A stretch of 48,898 nucleotides of DNA, taken from DASQEH01 sp038239485 (GTDB lineage: Bacteria; Actinomycetota; Actinomycetes; Propionibacteriales; Nocardioidaceae). Each line of letters opens with the position of its first letter. The stretch's first letter is position 1. The stretch spans positions 1 through 48,898 of the forward strand of contig JBBSET010000028.1 in assembly GCA_038239485.1 (NCBI GenBank), read 5' to 3'. This document shows, piece by piece, positions 1 through 9,223 of the stretch. The notes beneath the pieces are model-generated. The model did no database searches and was not told the DNA's origin. It saw nothing but the letters and a program-made list of their open reading frames with translations. The translations under genes were made by a program, and so were the position numbers.

Positions 1-1
1 A

Positions 2-238
2 CGGATCGTGGTCGCTGCCTCAGAAGGCGCCGACCTGCTGGTCGTCGCACGCGACGGCGACCGGAGCCGACTGGGACCGAGGAGCCTGGGTCACGCCAGC
101 CGGTTCGTGATCGACCACGCGCCCTGCCCGGTCCTGCTCGTCTGGCCCGGGTCAACCCCGGAGATCGCCACCATTCCGCCGCCGCCCGGCCGTCCACCGC
201 CGGACCGTCCACCGCCCCACCATTCGCACCCGGTCTAG
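2..238 (+). CDS. Universal stress protein (UspA family), C-terminal part
   Basis: This is the tail of a universal stress protein cut by the left window edge; the frame is open from base 2, so the true start lies outside. The visible part has the family's last strand and helix, with SRLGPRSLGHASRFVIDHAP followed by CPVLLVWP. In ATP-binding Usp proteins this stretch carries the G-x9-G-(S/T) nucleotide loop; here the loop reads RDGDRSRLGPRSLGH. The last 25 residues are an unusual proline-rich tail. The stop codon overlaps the convergent kinase gene's stop at the palindrome CTAG. The family call is firm; the specific role is unknown. Confidence 0.8.
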   Translation, partial: RIVVAASEGADLLVVARDGDRSRLGPRSLGHASRFVIDHAPCPVLLVWPGSTPEIATIPPPPGRPPPDRPPPHHSHPV

Positions 239-3011
239 CCGGCGACCAGCAGGGCAAGCGACGACGCTACCCGGTCGTACTCGACGCTCACGTCCATGGC
301 CAGCGGTGTCAGGTCTCCGGCGTCACCCTTCGCGAGCTTCTCCTGCTCCCATAGCACGGCGGCCAGGTTGGCGGCGCCCAGCAGTTTGCTCGTCGAGCGC
401 AAGGAGTGAGCGATCGTCGCGACGGTGGCCCGATCTGCGTCGGCGGCAGCCGTCACCAGTCTGGTCACCTGGTCGGCGCTCTCGGTGAGATAGACAGTGA
501 TCGCCTCGCTGCGGATCTCTCCGTTCTCGTCCCCCAGGTCCGTCATCAAGGCCGCCAGCACGTCTTCGTCGACCGCTTGTCCGGTGGGGTCTGGTGGGGG
601 AGGCGGCGGGATGTGCAGCGCGGCGGCTTCGTTGCTGCCGGGTTCGCTCCGTTCTGAGCGATGACTGATGAATGCGCCGACCTTGGCCAGCATGGCCTGC
701 AGCTCGTGGGCGCGGACCGGTTTGCTGAGGTAGGCGTCCATCCCGGCGGCGAGGCACGTCTCCTGGTCATCGGCCATGGCGTTCGCCGTCATGGCGACGA
801 TGAACGGCTGCTGCCCGGGGGCCAGCTCGGCCCGGATGAGTCGGGTCGCGTCGAGGCCGTCCATCACCGGCATCTGCATATCCATCAGGACGACGTCGAA
901 CTCCCTGGTTCTGACGGCATCGACTGCTTCAAGGCCGTTGCCGACGATCTCGACCTGATGGCCGAGCTTGTTCAGCATCAGCTCCCCGACGCGCTGGTTC
1001 ACCACGTTGTCCTCGGCCAGGAGGATGGCCAGCGGCTGCTGGCCGGCCGGCAACGGCAAGACAGTGCTGGCGAAGCTCAGCTCGGGCCCGAGCGGCATAC
1101 CGGACAGAACCGCCGCGAGAGTATCGCGAAGCACCACGCTCTTGACCGGCTTGGTGAGGAACGCCGCGAACGACGACTCGAGCCCGTCCGGTCGCCATCC
1201 CATCATGGTGAGCATCACCAGCGGCGCGTCGGTGGCGCCTTGAGCCTGGCGCAGGGCGTCCCCGAGCTCGACCCCGTTGATTCCAGGCATCCGCATGTCC
1301 AGGAGGGCGACGTCGTACGTCAGCCCGCCGGTGACCAGGGCGAGGGCGTCCTGGGGTCTGCGCGCGGTCGTGCAGATCATACCGAGCCCGGTCAGCTGGA
1401 GGTCGAGGATGCGCAGGCTGGTGGCGTTGTCGTCGACGATCAGCACGGACCTGCCGGTCAGCGTGGCCGTGGCCTGACGGGTTCTCTCGCCCACGCGGGG
1501 AGCGTCGGGGGTGGGATCGAGGATCGCCAGCAGGGTGAAGGTGGAGCCTCGGGTGGGGGAGCTGACGACCTCGATCCGCCCGCCCATGGCTTCGGCCAGC
1601 CGCTGACTGATGGCGAGCCCCAGACCGGTGCCCCCGTACACCCGGGTGGTGGAAGCATCGACCTGGCTGAACGACTTGAAGAGCCGTTCCACCCCGCCTG
1701 GGGAGATCCCGATACCGGTGTCGATCACGCTCACCTTCACCTGTAGCCGTCCGTCCTCGGCTGCAGCGGTCGTGACGGTGACGAGCACCTCCCCGTACTC
1801 GGTGAACTTGACGGCATTGGACAGCAGGTTGGCGAGGATCTGTCGTAGCCGGAGGGCGTCGCCGGCAACACGCTCGGGGCAGGTGTCGTCCACGTAGCAG
1901 ACGAGGTCGAGGCCCTTGGCGGCGGCGGCGACGGCCACGACGTCCAGACATCCCTCGACCACATCGCGCAGGTCGAAGGGAGCACCTCCAGCTGGAGCTC
2001 GCCGGCTTCGAACTTCGAGTAGTCCAAGATGTCGTTGATGACGCCGAGCAGGGCGTCCCCGCTGGATCGGACCGTCTGGACGAACTCGTGCTGCTGCCGG
2101 TTGAGAGGGGTGTCGAGCAGCAGGTCGGTCATCCCGATGACGGCGTTCATGGGCGTCCGGATCTCGTGGCTCATGGTGGAGAGGAAGGTCGACTTCTCCG
2201 CCGTCGCGGCCAGCGCCGTGTCGCGTGCCTCGATGAGCTGCTGGTTGGTCCGCTTCTGCTCGGTCACATCCAGCGAGACCCCCCCTGTCGCATACACCGC
2301 GCCTGTCGCGTCGCGGAGCGGGAACCTGAAGACGTCGAACCAGTGCCGACCGTCGGCCATGTCGATCCACGCCTCGACGCGGAACGACTCGTGCTGGGCT
2401 CGGAGGTCGAACGACTGGATCGTCGGAGCGAGCTCCCCAGCCAATGCGTCATTGGACTGTCCGACGATGTCGCTCGGCCGCAGGCCGAAGGCGCGCTCGA
2501 AGGCCGGGTTGACCATCAGGTAGCGGCCGTCCAGGTCCTTGACGTAGATCAGGCAGTGGTTGTTGGCGGTGACGGCCTGCAACATCGCGGCGTTCGCGTC
2601 GCGCTCGGACTCTGCCAGCGCTCTCAGCTCGTTGGCATCCCTGAGGGCCTCGAGCCGGGCCACGTGCTCCTTCTCGGCGAAGTCGTCGAAGAGTGGCGCC
2701 GACACCAAGATCCCGCCGTAGAGCCGGCGCAACGTCAGATAGTAGACCGCGATGCAGGCCGTGACGACGGCCCACCCGGACGCCCACCAGACATTCATGC
2801 CCAGAGAGCTGTCGCCGGACAGCAGGGCATGCATGCCGTGGCCGACTCCGCAGCTGAAGAAGATCGCGAACGTCGCCGTCGCGAGCTTGTTGGCGCGGAC
2901 GTGGTGAGTCCGCAGCAGCGGGACGAGGATCAAGGCGGCGATCCCGAAGTACGCCACACTGATGGTGGCGTTGCCGAGGACACCCAAGTCCTGCCAGAGA
3001 CCAGAGCTCAT
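235..3011 (-). CDS. Hybrid sensor histidine kinase with ethylene-receptor-like membrane domain (one frameshift)
   Basis: Read across one frameshift near 1983, this encodes about 925 residues. The order is three membrane helices (about residues 14-94), a short coiled coil (112-140), a PAS domain (143-253), a HisKA domain with SHEIRTPMNAVIG (His282), a HATPase_c domain (NLLSNAVKF, DTGIGI, GGTGLGLAIS), two receiver domains (LLDMRMPG and LMDMQMPV) and a C-terminal Hpt domain (IAHSLRSTSKLLGA). It should autophosphorylate and pass phosphate through the receivers to Hpt. The membrane part aligns by eye with ETR1: N14, Y21, C54 and H58 keep the spacing of Asp25, Tyr32, Cys65 and His69. Near 1983 the frame changes between LQLE and APFDLRD; restoring one G would rejoin it. 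This may be a sequence error or a real lesion. No response regulator gene is adjacent. Confidence 0.85.
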
Positions 3012-3056
3012 GACCCTCGCGACACCCAGAGCAGCCAGATTCGGTTCCCGAGGAGC

Positions 3057-3086
3057 GACATATCTCCATCCCCTTCGAAATATGTC
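3057..3086. promoter_or_regulatory. Inverted repeat upstream of the hybrid kinase
   Basis: GACATAT and ATATGTC form a perfect 7-base inverted repeat separated by 16 bases. It lies in an unusually AT-rich stretch 46 to 75 bases upstream of the kinase start and about 80 bases before the divergent yjbR-like gene. It could be an operator for either gene. No binding protein can be named. Confidence 0.35.
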
Positions 3087-3163
3087 TCAATAATTCCTTT
3101 TACCCGATAAACTGTAGCCGACTTCCGGGTTTTGCTGCGTGGCACGAGGCGGAAGGGGCGTCC

Positions 3164-3571
3164 ATGGCTGATGCCGACGAGGTCCGACGAATCGCCCTCG
3201 CCCTGCCGCATGTCGCGGAGATCGACAGCGACGGCTTCGACTTCCGGGTGGCCGACCGCGGCTTCGTGTGGTCCTATCCCGAGCGGCGACCGGGCGAGCC
3301 GCGGGTGATCCGTACGGATATCGCCGTGCTCTTCGTCGGCGATGAGGCCGAGAAGCAGGCTCTCCTGCTCGGCGAGCCTGAGCTGTTCTTCACGACCCAC
3401 GGGTACGACCGCGTCCCCCTGGTAATGGTGCGCCTGGATGCGGTATCCGTGGACCGTTTGCGTGAGCTGGTCACAGACGCCTGGCGGATGCGAGCGCCGG
3501 ACGAGATGGCTTGCGACCCTACCGCTGACATCATCCAGGACGCTGTGACCTCTCGGGTGCAGCTGGGTTGA
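3164..3571 (+). CDS. MmcQ/YjbR family protein
   Basis: The 135-residue product matches the small YjbR/MmcQ family, which has a CyaY-like fold and is often annotated as DNA-binding. Visible family features are an N-terminal helix with ALALPHVAE, a central strand pair ending in AVLFVG, the conserved FFTTHGYDRVPLVMVRL block, and a C-terminal helix with LRELVTDAWRMRAP. The length is typical. It is divergent from the hybrid kinase and convergent with the sigma factor gene, with only 15 bases to the latter's stop. Its molecular role is not established. Confidence 0.85.
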   Translation: MADADEVRRIALALPHVAEIDSDGFDFRVADRGFVWSYPERRPGEPRVIRTDIAVLFVGDEAEKQALLLGEPELFFTTHGYDRVPLVMVRLDAVSVDRLRELVTDAWRMRAPDEMACDPTADIIQDAVTSRVQLG

Positions 3572-3586
3572 CACCCGCACCGGCGG

Positions 3587-4819
3587 CTAGAGCTCGGTGA
3601 GGCGGCGCTGCAACAGCCGCCACTCGGGCTCACCCGCCCTGCTCAGGTGCAGCGCCGCCTGGTACGCCCGCCGGGCCTCGTCATTGCGCCCGAGTCGCCG
3701 AAGGAAGTCGGCGCGAGCGGCCGGGAGCAGGTAGTACCCGGCGAGGCCGGCGGCATCCAGGGCCGCCAGGGCCGCCAGCCCGGACTCGTAGCCGTCGCGG
3801 AAGCCGACCGCAACCGCCCGGTTCAGGCCGACCACGGGCGATGGCAGGGCCAGAAGCAAGGCGTCGTACAGGCCGCCGACGATGGCCTCCCACGGCGTCT
3901 CCTCCGCGCGAGGCGCCGTGGCATGGAAGGCGGCGATCCGGGCCTGCAGCTGGTACGCGCCCGCAGGGAGGCCCGATAGCGCCGCCCGCCGCAGCTGCGT
4001 CTGGCCGGACTCGATGAGGGTCGCGTCCCAGCGACTGCGGTCCTGTTCCTCCATCGGCACCAGATCGCCGTGATCGTCGAAGCGGGTGGACCGTCGCGAC
4101 AGCTGAAGAGTGATCAGCGCCAGCAGACCGTGAGCCTCGTCCTCGCGTGGCATCAGCTCGACCACAAGCCTGGCGAGCCGCAGCGCCTCCACGGCCAGGG
4201 CGCCGTCGGGTTGGCCGTACCCGGCGTTGAAGATGAGGTAGAGGACAGCCAGCACCCCGCTCGTGCGCGGAGCCAGCAGGTCGTCCGGGGGCACCCGGTA
4301 CGGGATACCGGCGTTGGAGATCTTGCGTTTCGTGCGCAGGAGTCGCTGGGACATCGTCGCCTCCGACACGAGAAAGGCACGAGCGATCTCCGCGGTGCTG
4401 AGGCCCGCCACCACCTTGAGTGTCAGGGCCACCTGTCCTTCGAGGGCCAGCGCCGGGTGGCAGCAGGTGAAGACCAGCCGCAGCCTGTCATCGGCTCCGG
4501 ACTGTCGGCGGTGGACCTCACCCGCACCCTTCGCATCCAGGATCGCGCGCTCCTGGAGCTTCGCCCGCTCGGACCGTCGGCGCCGCAGCACGTCGAGCGC
4601 CCGATTCCTTGCGACGGTCGTCAGCCAGGCCGCCGGGGATCGGGGCATCCCGTCTCGTGGCCAGCGCACCAGCGCTCGTTCGGCGGCGTCCTGCACGCAG
4701 TCCTCGGCCAGGTCCCAGTCGCCAGTGAGCCGGATCAGACTCGCCACCATGGCTGTCCGCTCGGACGCCACGGCGGAGGCGACTGCCTCGGCCGTGGCAC
4801 CGGCCGTCTGGGAGGTCAA
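3587..4819 (-). CDS. ECF sigma factor of the DGPF-associated (ECF42-like) group, copy 1
   Basis: The 410-residue protein has sigma region 2 near the N-terminus (WDLAEDCVQDAAERALVRWP), region 4 (GLSTAEIARAFLVSEATMSQ) and a long C-terminal domain with the group's GLNRAVAV signature. The C-terminal extension of about 200 residues is typical of this group and may replace a classical anti-sigma factor. I place the start at TTG 4819 because it overlaps the upstream DGPF stop (TTGA) and precedes the first conserved sigma residues. Open frame further upstream lacks homology. Translational coupling to the DGPF gene is likely. Confidence 0.88.
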   Translation of the reverse strand: MTSQTAGATAEAVASAVASERTAMVASLIRLTGDWDLAEDCVQDAAERALVRWPRDGMPRSPAAWLTTVARNRALDVLRRRRSERAKLQERAILDAKGAGEVHRRQSGADDRLRLVFTCCHPALALEGQVALTLKVVAGLSTAEIARAFLVSEATMSQRLLRTKRKISNAGIPYRVPPDDLLAPRTSGVLAVLYLIFNAGYGQPDGALAVEALRLARLVVELMPREDEAHGLLALITLQLSRRSTRFDDHGDLVPMEEQDRSRWDATLIESGQTQLRRAALSGLPAGAYQLQARIAAFHATAPRAEETPWEAIVGGLYDALLLALPSPVVGLNRAVAVGFRDGYESGLAALAALDAAGLAGYYLLPAARADFLRRLGRNDEARRAYQAALHLSRAGEPEWRLLQRRLTEL

Positions 4820-5160
4820 TCCTCGTCTGTCCAGAACGGACGGATCTCGAGCTTGCCGCCGTTCGCCTGCGGGTGCCGGGCCGCGATCGCGATCGCTTCG
4901 TCGAGGTTGTCGCACTCGAGGATGTCGAAGCCGGCGATCCACTCCTTGGACTCGGTGAACGGACCGTCGGTGACGAGCAGCTTCCCACGGCTGAAACGGA
5001 CTGTCGTGGCGTCGCTGACCGGGCGCAAGCGGTCGCCGTCGAGACGCTTTCCGCGGCCTTCGACGTCGTCAAGCCACTCCTCTATGGTCAGTTCCTCCTC
5101 CATCGGTTGGGCTTCGGCTGCTGCGTCGGGATCGGCGACAATGAACATCATGTACTTCAT
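4816..5160 (-). CDS. YCII/DGPF-domain protein, sigma factor partner, copy 1
   Basis: This 114-residue protein starts MKYMMFIVADPDA and carries the hallmark VTDGPFTESKEWIAGF, the DGPF motif of the YCII-related family. These dimeric alpha/beta barrel proteins occur with ECF42-type sigma factors, and the sigma gene overlaps its stop by four bases here. It is the first gene of the pair, and a candidate promoter lies 39 to 66 bases upstream. The role is unknown; proposals for the family include stress or metabolite sensing. Identification is firm from the motif and context. Confidence 0.9.
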   Translation of the reverse strand: MKYMMFIVADPDAAAEAQPMEEELTIEEWLDDVEGRGKRLDGDRLRPVSDATTVRFSRGKLLVTDGPFTESKEWIAGFDILECDNLDEAIAIAARHPQANGGKLEIRPFWTDED

Positions 5161-5198
5161 GGCTTCGTACTCCCTGCTAGATGTGATGACGAAGATAC

Positions 5199-5226
5199 GA
5201 CGATCGGCGGATGCCTCGATCCGACA
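5199..5226 (-). promoter_or_regulatory. Candidate ECF42-type promoter for DGPF-sigma pair 1
   Basis: On the minus strand TGTCGG (5226-5221) is followed after 18 bases by CGTC (5202-5199), about 38 bases before the DGPF start. From memory, ECF42 targets carry a TGTCGA-like -35 and a CG(A/T)C -10. The equivalent region of the second pair (15903-15929) has TGTCGA with 17 bases to CGAC. This suggests each sigma factor drives its own pair. The inference rests on two sites only. Confidence 0.4.
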
Positions 5227-5486
5227 GCCCGGACAAGATCGAGCTCAGCCGCCGGTGTCGGCGATGCGAGGGCTCCCGTGACGTTGCCCGGCACCTCAGC
5301 ACGGCCGTCCTCGAAGCTGGCGCCCGGCATGGTCGCGACGACTCCCACCGACCTGACATCGTGTTCGTTGGCATGTTGGTATCGTGCTGTGGCGCGGTTC
5401 ATCGTCGGGCCGGAAGGTGTCGGCAAGGGAGCAGCCGCGCCGACGGTCTCGGGCCGGGCAGCGGCGAGCCATCGCGGTTTGCGGGA

Positions 5487-5756
5487 ATGCTGGTGTTCGT
5501 CCTGACCGGATGTGGCGACGATCCGCACGTCAGCTGCCTTGGCGTCGTTAGCCAGACCTCGCCCTTCTGCGTGGCTCGACACGATGCCGGGGGCGCCTGC
5601 TTGGAGGCCCACGCCGACGTGACCAAAGGATTCCCGGCGGGTGAGTGCGTCCGGATCACCGTCGTTGCGGTGTCCCATGAAGAAGGCACGTTCCAGCTGA
5701 CCCGGCTCACCAGGTCATCCGCCTCGGGTCATCGGGCTTCCTGCCCGAAGGACTAA
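5487..5756 (+). CDS. Possible small cysteine-rich lipoprotein
   Basis: An 89-residue frame begins MLVFVLTGCGDD. This looks like a very short signal with an LTGC lipobox, so the mature protein could be lipid-anchored at Cys9. Four more cysteines follow before residue 60 (SCLG, FCVA, ACLEA, ECVRI), with another near the C-terminus. Third positions are G/C-rich, as expected of a real gene here. The signal is shorter than usual and no clear ribosome site precedes ATG 5487. An upstream ATG at 5373 is in frame but gives unconvincing sequence. I recognise no family. Confidence 0.4.
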   Translation: MLVFVLTGCGDDPHVSCLGVVSQTSPFCVARHDAGGACLEAHADVTKGFPAGECVRITVVAVSHEEGTFQLTRLTRSSASGHRASCPKD

Positions 5757-6115
5757 GAGGTGCCCCGACCCTGAGGCGACAGCCAGGTGGGCTGGCCGAG
5801 GGTGGGCGGAATGAGCCCGTTGTCATCCCCGGGGCTTCCTTGGCGCTACCATTGACAGAACACGGTCGGTCGTAGCGACGCTAGGCGAACGACAACGTCA
5901 ACTCTGCGGTCTCGACGTGGCCCGACGATATGCCAGTCGGCCACGTGGTCGGCGTTGAACGCGTCAGCGCGCTCGTCGGCTGTTCCGGGCCGAGTCGCGT
6001 CGCGGGAGTGTGCATCGTCTCGCTCGACGTCTCGTCACCGGGCTCCGGTCCGATACCCAGGGGCCAGTTCTGCCGCGTCAACCGGCAGCGTGACGGCCGA
6101 TCACAGGAGGAGTTC
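5757..6115. other. Intergenic region before the SNF2 helicase
   Basis: No convincing gene is seen. The frame in front of the helicase stays open back to about 5930, but the translation there has no family resemblance. A TTGACA hexamer occurs at 5852 without a convincing -10 at the usual distance. Confidence 0.5.
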
Positions 6116-8251
6116 TTGGCTCGACGAGGCCAGCGCCGTTCCCCCGGTGCTACCCGCACTGCGCCGCGCCGTCAGCGCGGTGCCGACGATCTCGACAACG
6201 ACGGCATCATCCCGGTGCTCGCCAGGGCGGTGCGTGAGGTCGAGGCAAAGGCTCAACGGGGCCAGCTCAAGCCCTCCGCACGCACGAAGTTCCAGGTCGT
6301 CGCTCTGCTGGTGCGTGAGGAGCGGGCCCGTGTCAAGGGTGACGGCGCCAGCAGCGAGGCACACCGAGCCGAACAGCTGAAGCGGCTGGACGGCGTCGCC
6401 ACCATCCTCGCCAAAACAGCCGTCCGTGACCCCTCGCTCCTCGCATTGCTGGACGAGGACGCCGTCATCTCGAGCGCGTCCAGATCGCTGCAGCGTGAGA
6501 TGCAGATCGCCGCTGGTGCCCAGCCGACCGTCGAGGAGTACACGCCCGACTCCGTGCCCGCTGCGGCCGGGACCGAGCGCCAGGTCGTCCCGCAGTCCGT
6601 CGTCGCGCGGCAGCTCGCCAGCCCGTTCCTGACCCCCGACTTCTCCTTCGCCGAGACCCGCGAGGCCCGACCTCGCAGGCTGGCCAGCTGGGAGCTGCTC
6701 AGTCCGCTGCTCGAGTCGTTCGAGTACGCGCCTGCCGGGGCCTCGGCGTGCATGGACCTGCCCGAGCCGGCCACCATTCGACTTCCCGGTGGTCTGCAGC
6801 TGATGCCGCACCAGGCCAAGGTGGTGGCCGCCGCCGCTGCGGGACACCGGACGTTCCTCCTTGCTGACGAGCCGGGTCTCGGCAAGACGGCCGAGGCGCT
6901 GCTGGCCGCCCAGACCGCTGGCGCCTATCCGCTGCTCGTCGTCGTACCCAACGTCGTCAAGACCAACTGGGGACGCGAGGCGCAGCTGTGGACACCGAAG
7001 CGGCCCGCGACCGTCGTCCACGGCGACGGTGACAGCATCGACGGCTTCGCCGACATCGTCATCGTGAACTACGAGGTCCTCGACCGCCACATCGGCTGGC
7101 TCGGCGACCTGGGCTTCCGCGGGATGGTGGTCGACGAGGCGCACTACATCAAGAACAAGAAGTCGCAGCGTTCCCAGCATGTGCTGCAGCTGTCCGAGCG
7201 TATCCGGGCACGCACCGCGCGGCCACTGCTGATGGCACTCACAGGGACCCCGTTGATCAACGACATCGACGATTTCCGGGCGATCTGGCAGTTCCTGGGA
7301 TGGATCGACGAGAAGAGGCCGCGAGCCGAGCTGATGGAGTTGCTCGAGGAGACCGGCCGCACGCCCGCAGACACGGGTTTCTACGCCGCTGCGCGAGCGT
7401 GTGTCATCGACATGGGTATCGTCCGGCGCCGAAAGATCGATGTGGCTGCTGACATCCCAGCTCGCCGCATCGCCGACCTCCCGGTCGAGCTCGACGGCGA
7501 AGCCGGCCGGTCCATCCGGGCAGCCGAGCAGGCTCTCGCTCGTCGGATGGTGTCGCGGTACGAGCGTGCGCTTGCCACGCGGACGTCCGGGGTCGTCGTC
7601 GAGGGGATCGACCACGACCTCGTGCGCCAGGTCGCGGCGTGGCAGCGAGACGACACGTCCTCGGCGAAGAGCGAGGACAACGTCTTCAGCATGATGCGGC
7701 GTATCGGCCAGGCGAAGGCGGGCCTCGCGGCCGACTATGCCGCGCAGCTCGCCCGCAACGTCGGCAAGGTGGTCTTCTTCGCCAAGCACGTCGACGTCAT
7801 GGACGTCGCCGAGGAGACCTTCGCCAGACGTGGTATCCAGTACTCGTCGATCCGCGGCGACCAGACGACGCGGGTCCGGCAGCGCAACATCGACGCCTTC
7901 GTGACCGATCCCGATGTCGCGATCGTCGTCTGCTCGCTGACAGCGGCCGGCGTGGGGCTCAACCTTCAGGTGGCCTCCAACGTCGTCCTCTCCGAGCTGT
8001 CCTGGACGTACGCCGAGCAGACCCAGGCTATCGACCGCATCCACCGGATCGGCCAGGAGCAGCCGGTCACCGCGTGGCGCATCATCGCCGCTCAGACCAT
8101 CGACACCAAGATCGCGGAGCTGATCGACAGCAAGGCAGGACTGGCGGCCAGGGCGCTCGACGGTGCCGGCGACGAGGTGTCGTCCTCGGCCGACGTGCAG
8201 CTGGAGGCGCTGGTCGCACTGCTCACGAATGCGTTGTCCACGTCGATGTAG
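6116..8251 (+). CDS. SNF2-family DEAD/DEAH-box helicase
   Basis: The start is TTG 6116, five bases after a perfect AGGAGG, giving 711 residues. It is a stand-alone SNF2/Rad54-type ATPase. Motif I reads LLADEPGLGKTAEA (Lys about 257), motif II VVDEAHYIKN (about 340), motif III LTGTPL, and the second RecA lobe carries AAGVGLNLQ and QAIDRIHRIGQ (about 640). About 170 N-terminal residues are charged, helical and otherwise unrecognised. Such single-lobe-pair helicases translocate on double-stranded DNA and are linked to repair or chromosome maintenance. No methyltransferase, nuclease or phage defence partner sits beside it, so a defence role is unsupported. It is convergent with xdhC, 8 bases apart. 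Confidence 0.9.
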   Translation: MARRGQRRSPGATRTAPRRQRGADDLDNDGIIPVLARAVREVEAKAQRGQLKPSARTKFQVVALLVREERARVKGDGASSEAHRAEQLKRLDGVATILAKTAVRDPSLLALLDEDAVISSASRSLQREMQIAAGAQPTVEEYTPDSVPAAAGTERQVVPQSVVARQLASPFLTPDFSFAETREARPRRLASWELLSPLLESFEYAPAGASACMDLPEPATIRLPGGLQLMPHQAKVVAAAAAGHRTFLLADEPGLGKTAEALLAAQTAGAYPLLVVVPNVVKTNWGREAQLWTPKRPATVVHGDGDSIDGFADIVIVNYEVLDRHIGWLGDLGFRGMVVDEAHYIKNKKSQRSQHVLQLSERIRARTARPLLMALTGTPLINDIDDFRAIWQFLGWIDEKRPRAELMELLEETGRTPADTGFYAAARACVIDMGIVRRRKIDVAADIPARRIADLPVELDGEAGRSIRAAEQALARRMVSRYERALATRTSGVVVEGIDHDLVRQVAAWQRDDTSSAKSEDNVFSMMRRIGQAKAGLAADYAAQLARNVGKVVFFAKHVDVMDVAEETFARRGIQYSSIRGDQTTRVRQRNIDAFVTDPDVAIVVCSLTAAGVGLNLQVASNVVLSELSWTYAEQTQAIDRIHRIGQEQPVTAWRIIAAQTIDTKIAELIDSKAGLAARALDGAGDEVSSSADVQLEALVALLTNALSTSM

Positions 8252-8259
8252 CCGACCGC

Positions 8260-8769
8260 CTACCGCTGCGTCATCGGGCCGCCGTCGCGGCCGTAGGAGA
8301 CGGCAATGATCTCTGCGACCACGGAAAGGGCGATCTCGCCCGGCGCCTTGCCACCGGTATTGAGACCAGCCGGTACATGGAAGCGGGTCAACGCCTCTTC
8401 GGGCACCGATTCGGCGAGAGTGGAGAACACCCGCTCTGCGCGGCGACGGCTTCCCATCATGGCCACATAGCCGGCCTTCCCCTCGAGTGCCAGACGCAGC
8501 AGCCGGTCCATGTCCGGGGTGTCGTGATCGCACAGCACGAACGCGTCGGGTGGCTCCAGGGGATGTTCGGCCAGCCACTCGAGCGGCGTCTGGTCGACGC
8601 CCTCGTCGGCAAGCAGTGTCGTCCGACGTCCCGCGATCCTGGCGATCTCCGTGACCGCACGACCGATCGGGTTGTCGGTGACGACCACGACAGCGCCCAT
8701 CTCTGCTGTGTCGTCGGACCAGGGCTGCTCGCGACCTCGGGGGGCTCGACCATCGTCAGTGTCAGTCAT
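8260..8769 (-). CDS. XdhC family protein, Rossmann domain only
   Basis: The 169-residue product matches the C-terminal Rossmann domain of XdhC, the chaperone that inserts sulfurated molybdenum cofactor into xanthine dehydrogenase-type enzymes. Diagnostic pieces are VVVTDNPIGRAVTEIARIAG, FVLCDHDTPD, YVAMMGSRRRAE and HVPAGLNTGGKAPGEIALSV. The N-terminal XdhC/CoxI domain is absent, so this is the short form. ATG 8769 is chosen; upstream sequence in frame is not family-like. No molybdenum hydroxylase genes are in the window. Confidence 0.87.
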   Translation of the reverse strand: MTDTDDGRAPRGREQPWSDDTAEMGAVVVVTDNPIGRAVTEIARIAGRRTTLLADEGVDQTPLEWLAEHPLEPPDAFVLCDHDTPDMDRLLRLALEGKAGYVAMMGSRRRAERVFSTLAESVPEEALTRFHVPAGLNTGGKAPGEIALSVVAEIIAVSYGRDGGPMTQR

Positions 8770-8908
8770 AGCGTCGACCCTATGGCCATCATCGCTATGG
8801 CCATCATCGGTTGAGGTCGCGTCCTCGAGGTCGTCGGCCTCGGAGCTGCCCCGACCGGTTCGCTCACAGTGCCTTCGGGCATTGCCCCGCCGGTAAGGTC
8901 CGAGGGGG

Positions 8909-9211
8909 CTACTCGGACAACAGGTACACGCGGGAGACGAGCATGGCGCTCCCTCGCGGGTCGCCGTCGGGCGTACCGCCGCCGACGAGTGTGACCTGGT
9001 CGCCGTCCGACACGAGCGGCACCCCCGCCTCATCGCCCAGCAAGGCTGCCCCGACCCCGATCGTGTGGGATGGCAAGATGATGACCGGCCTCCGCCCCGA
9101 ACCTTGGTCCAGCACCAGATCGGTGGGTTCCTCGGCGCAGGCGCGGCGGAGGATGCCGGTGGCTGCCGCCAGCCGCGAGGGTCCCGTGCTTGCTAGGACC
9201 AGCCGTTCCAT
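8909..9211 (-). CDS. Small hypothetical protein downstream of the YbjQ operon
   Basis: This 100-residue frame starts MERLVLASTGPSRLAAATG and is rich in Val, Leu and Gly, with alternating hydrophobic stretches (RRPVIILPSHTIGVGAALLG, DQVTLVGGG, SAMLVSRVYLLSE) that suggest a small beta-rich fold. It lies on the strand of the two YbjQ genes, 119 bases after their last stop and just below a 10-bp stem hairpin. I recognise no family. Co-transcription with the YbjQ genes is possible if the hairpin does not stop transcription. An in-frame start further upstream (9304) would overlap the hairpin and adds unconvincing sequence. Confidence 0.5.
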   Translation of the reverse strand: MERLVLASTGPSRLAAATGILRRACAEEPTDLVLDQGSGRRPVIILPSHTIGVGAALLGDEAGVPLVSDGDQVTLVGGGTPDGDPRGSAMLVSRVYLLSE

Positions 9212-9223
9212 GCCGGTCCCATG

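Noticed and set aside
5157..5678. Minus-strand frame upstream of the first DGPF gene
   Set aside because: Its translation is low-complexity and overlaps the promoter-like site and the better lipoprotein candidate.
6101..8578. Very long open frame antisense to the SNF2 helicase
   Set aside because: Its translation has no recognisable motifs, and long antisense frames are expected at this GC content; the plus strand carries all helicase motifs.
6116..8769. Phage defence island around the SNF2 helicase
   Set aside because: No nuclease, methyltransferase or other defence gene is linked; neighbours are XdhC and YbjQ genes.
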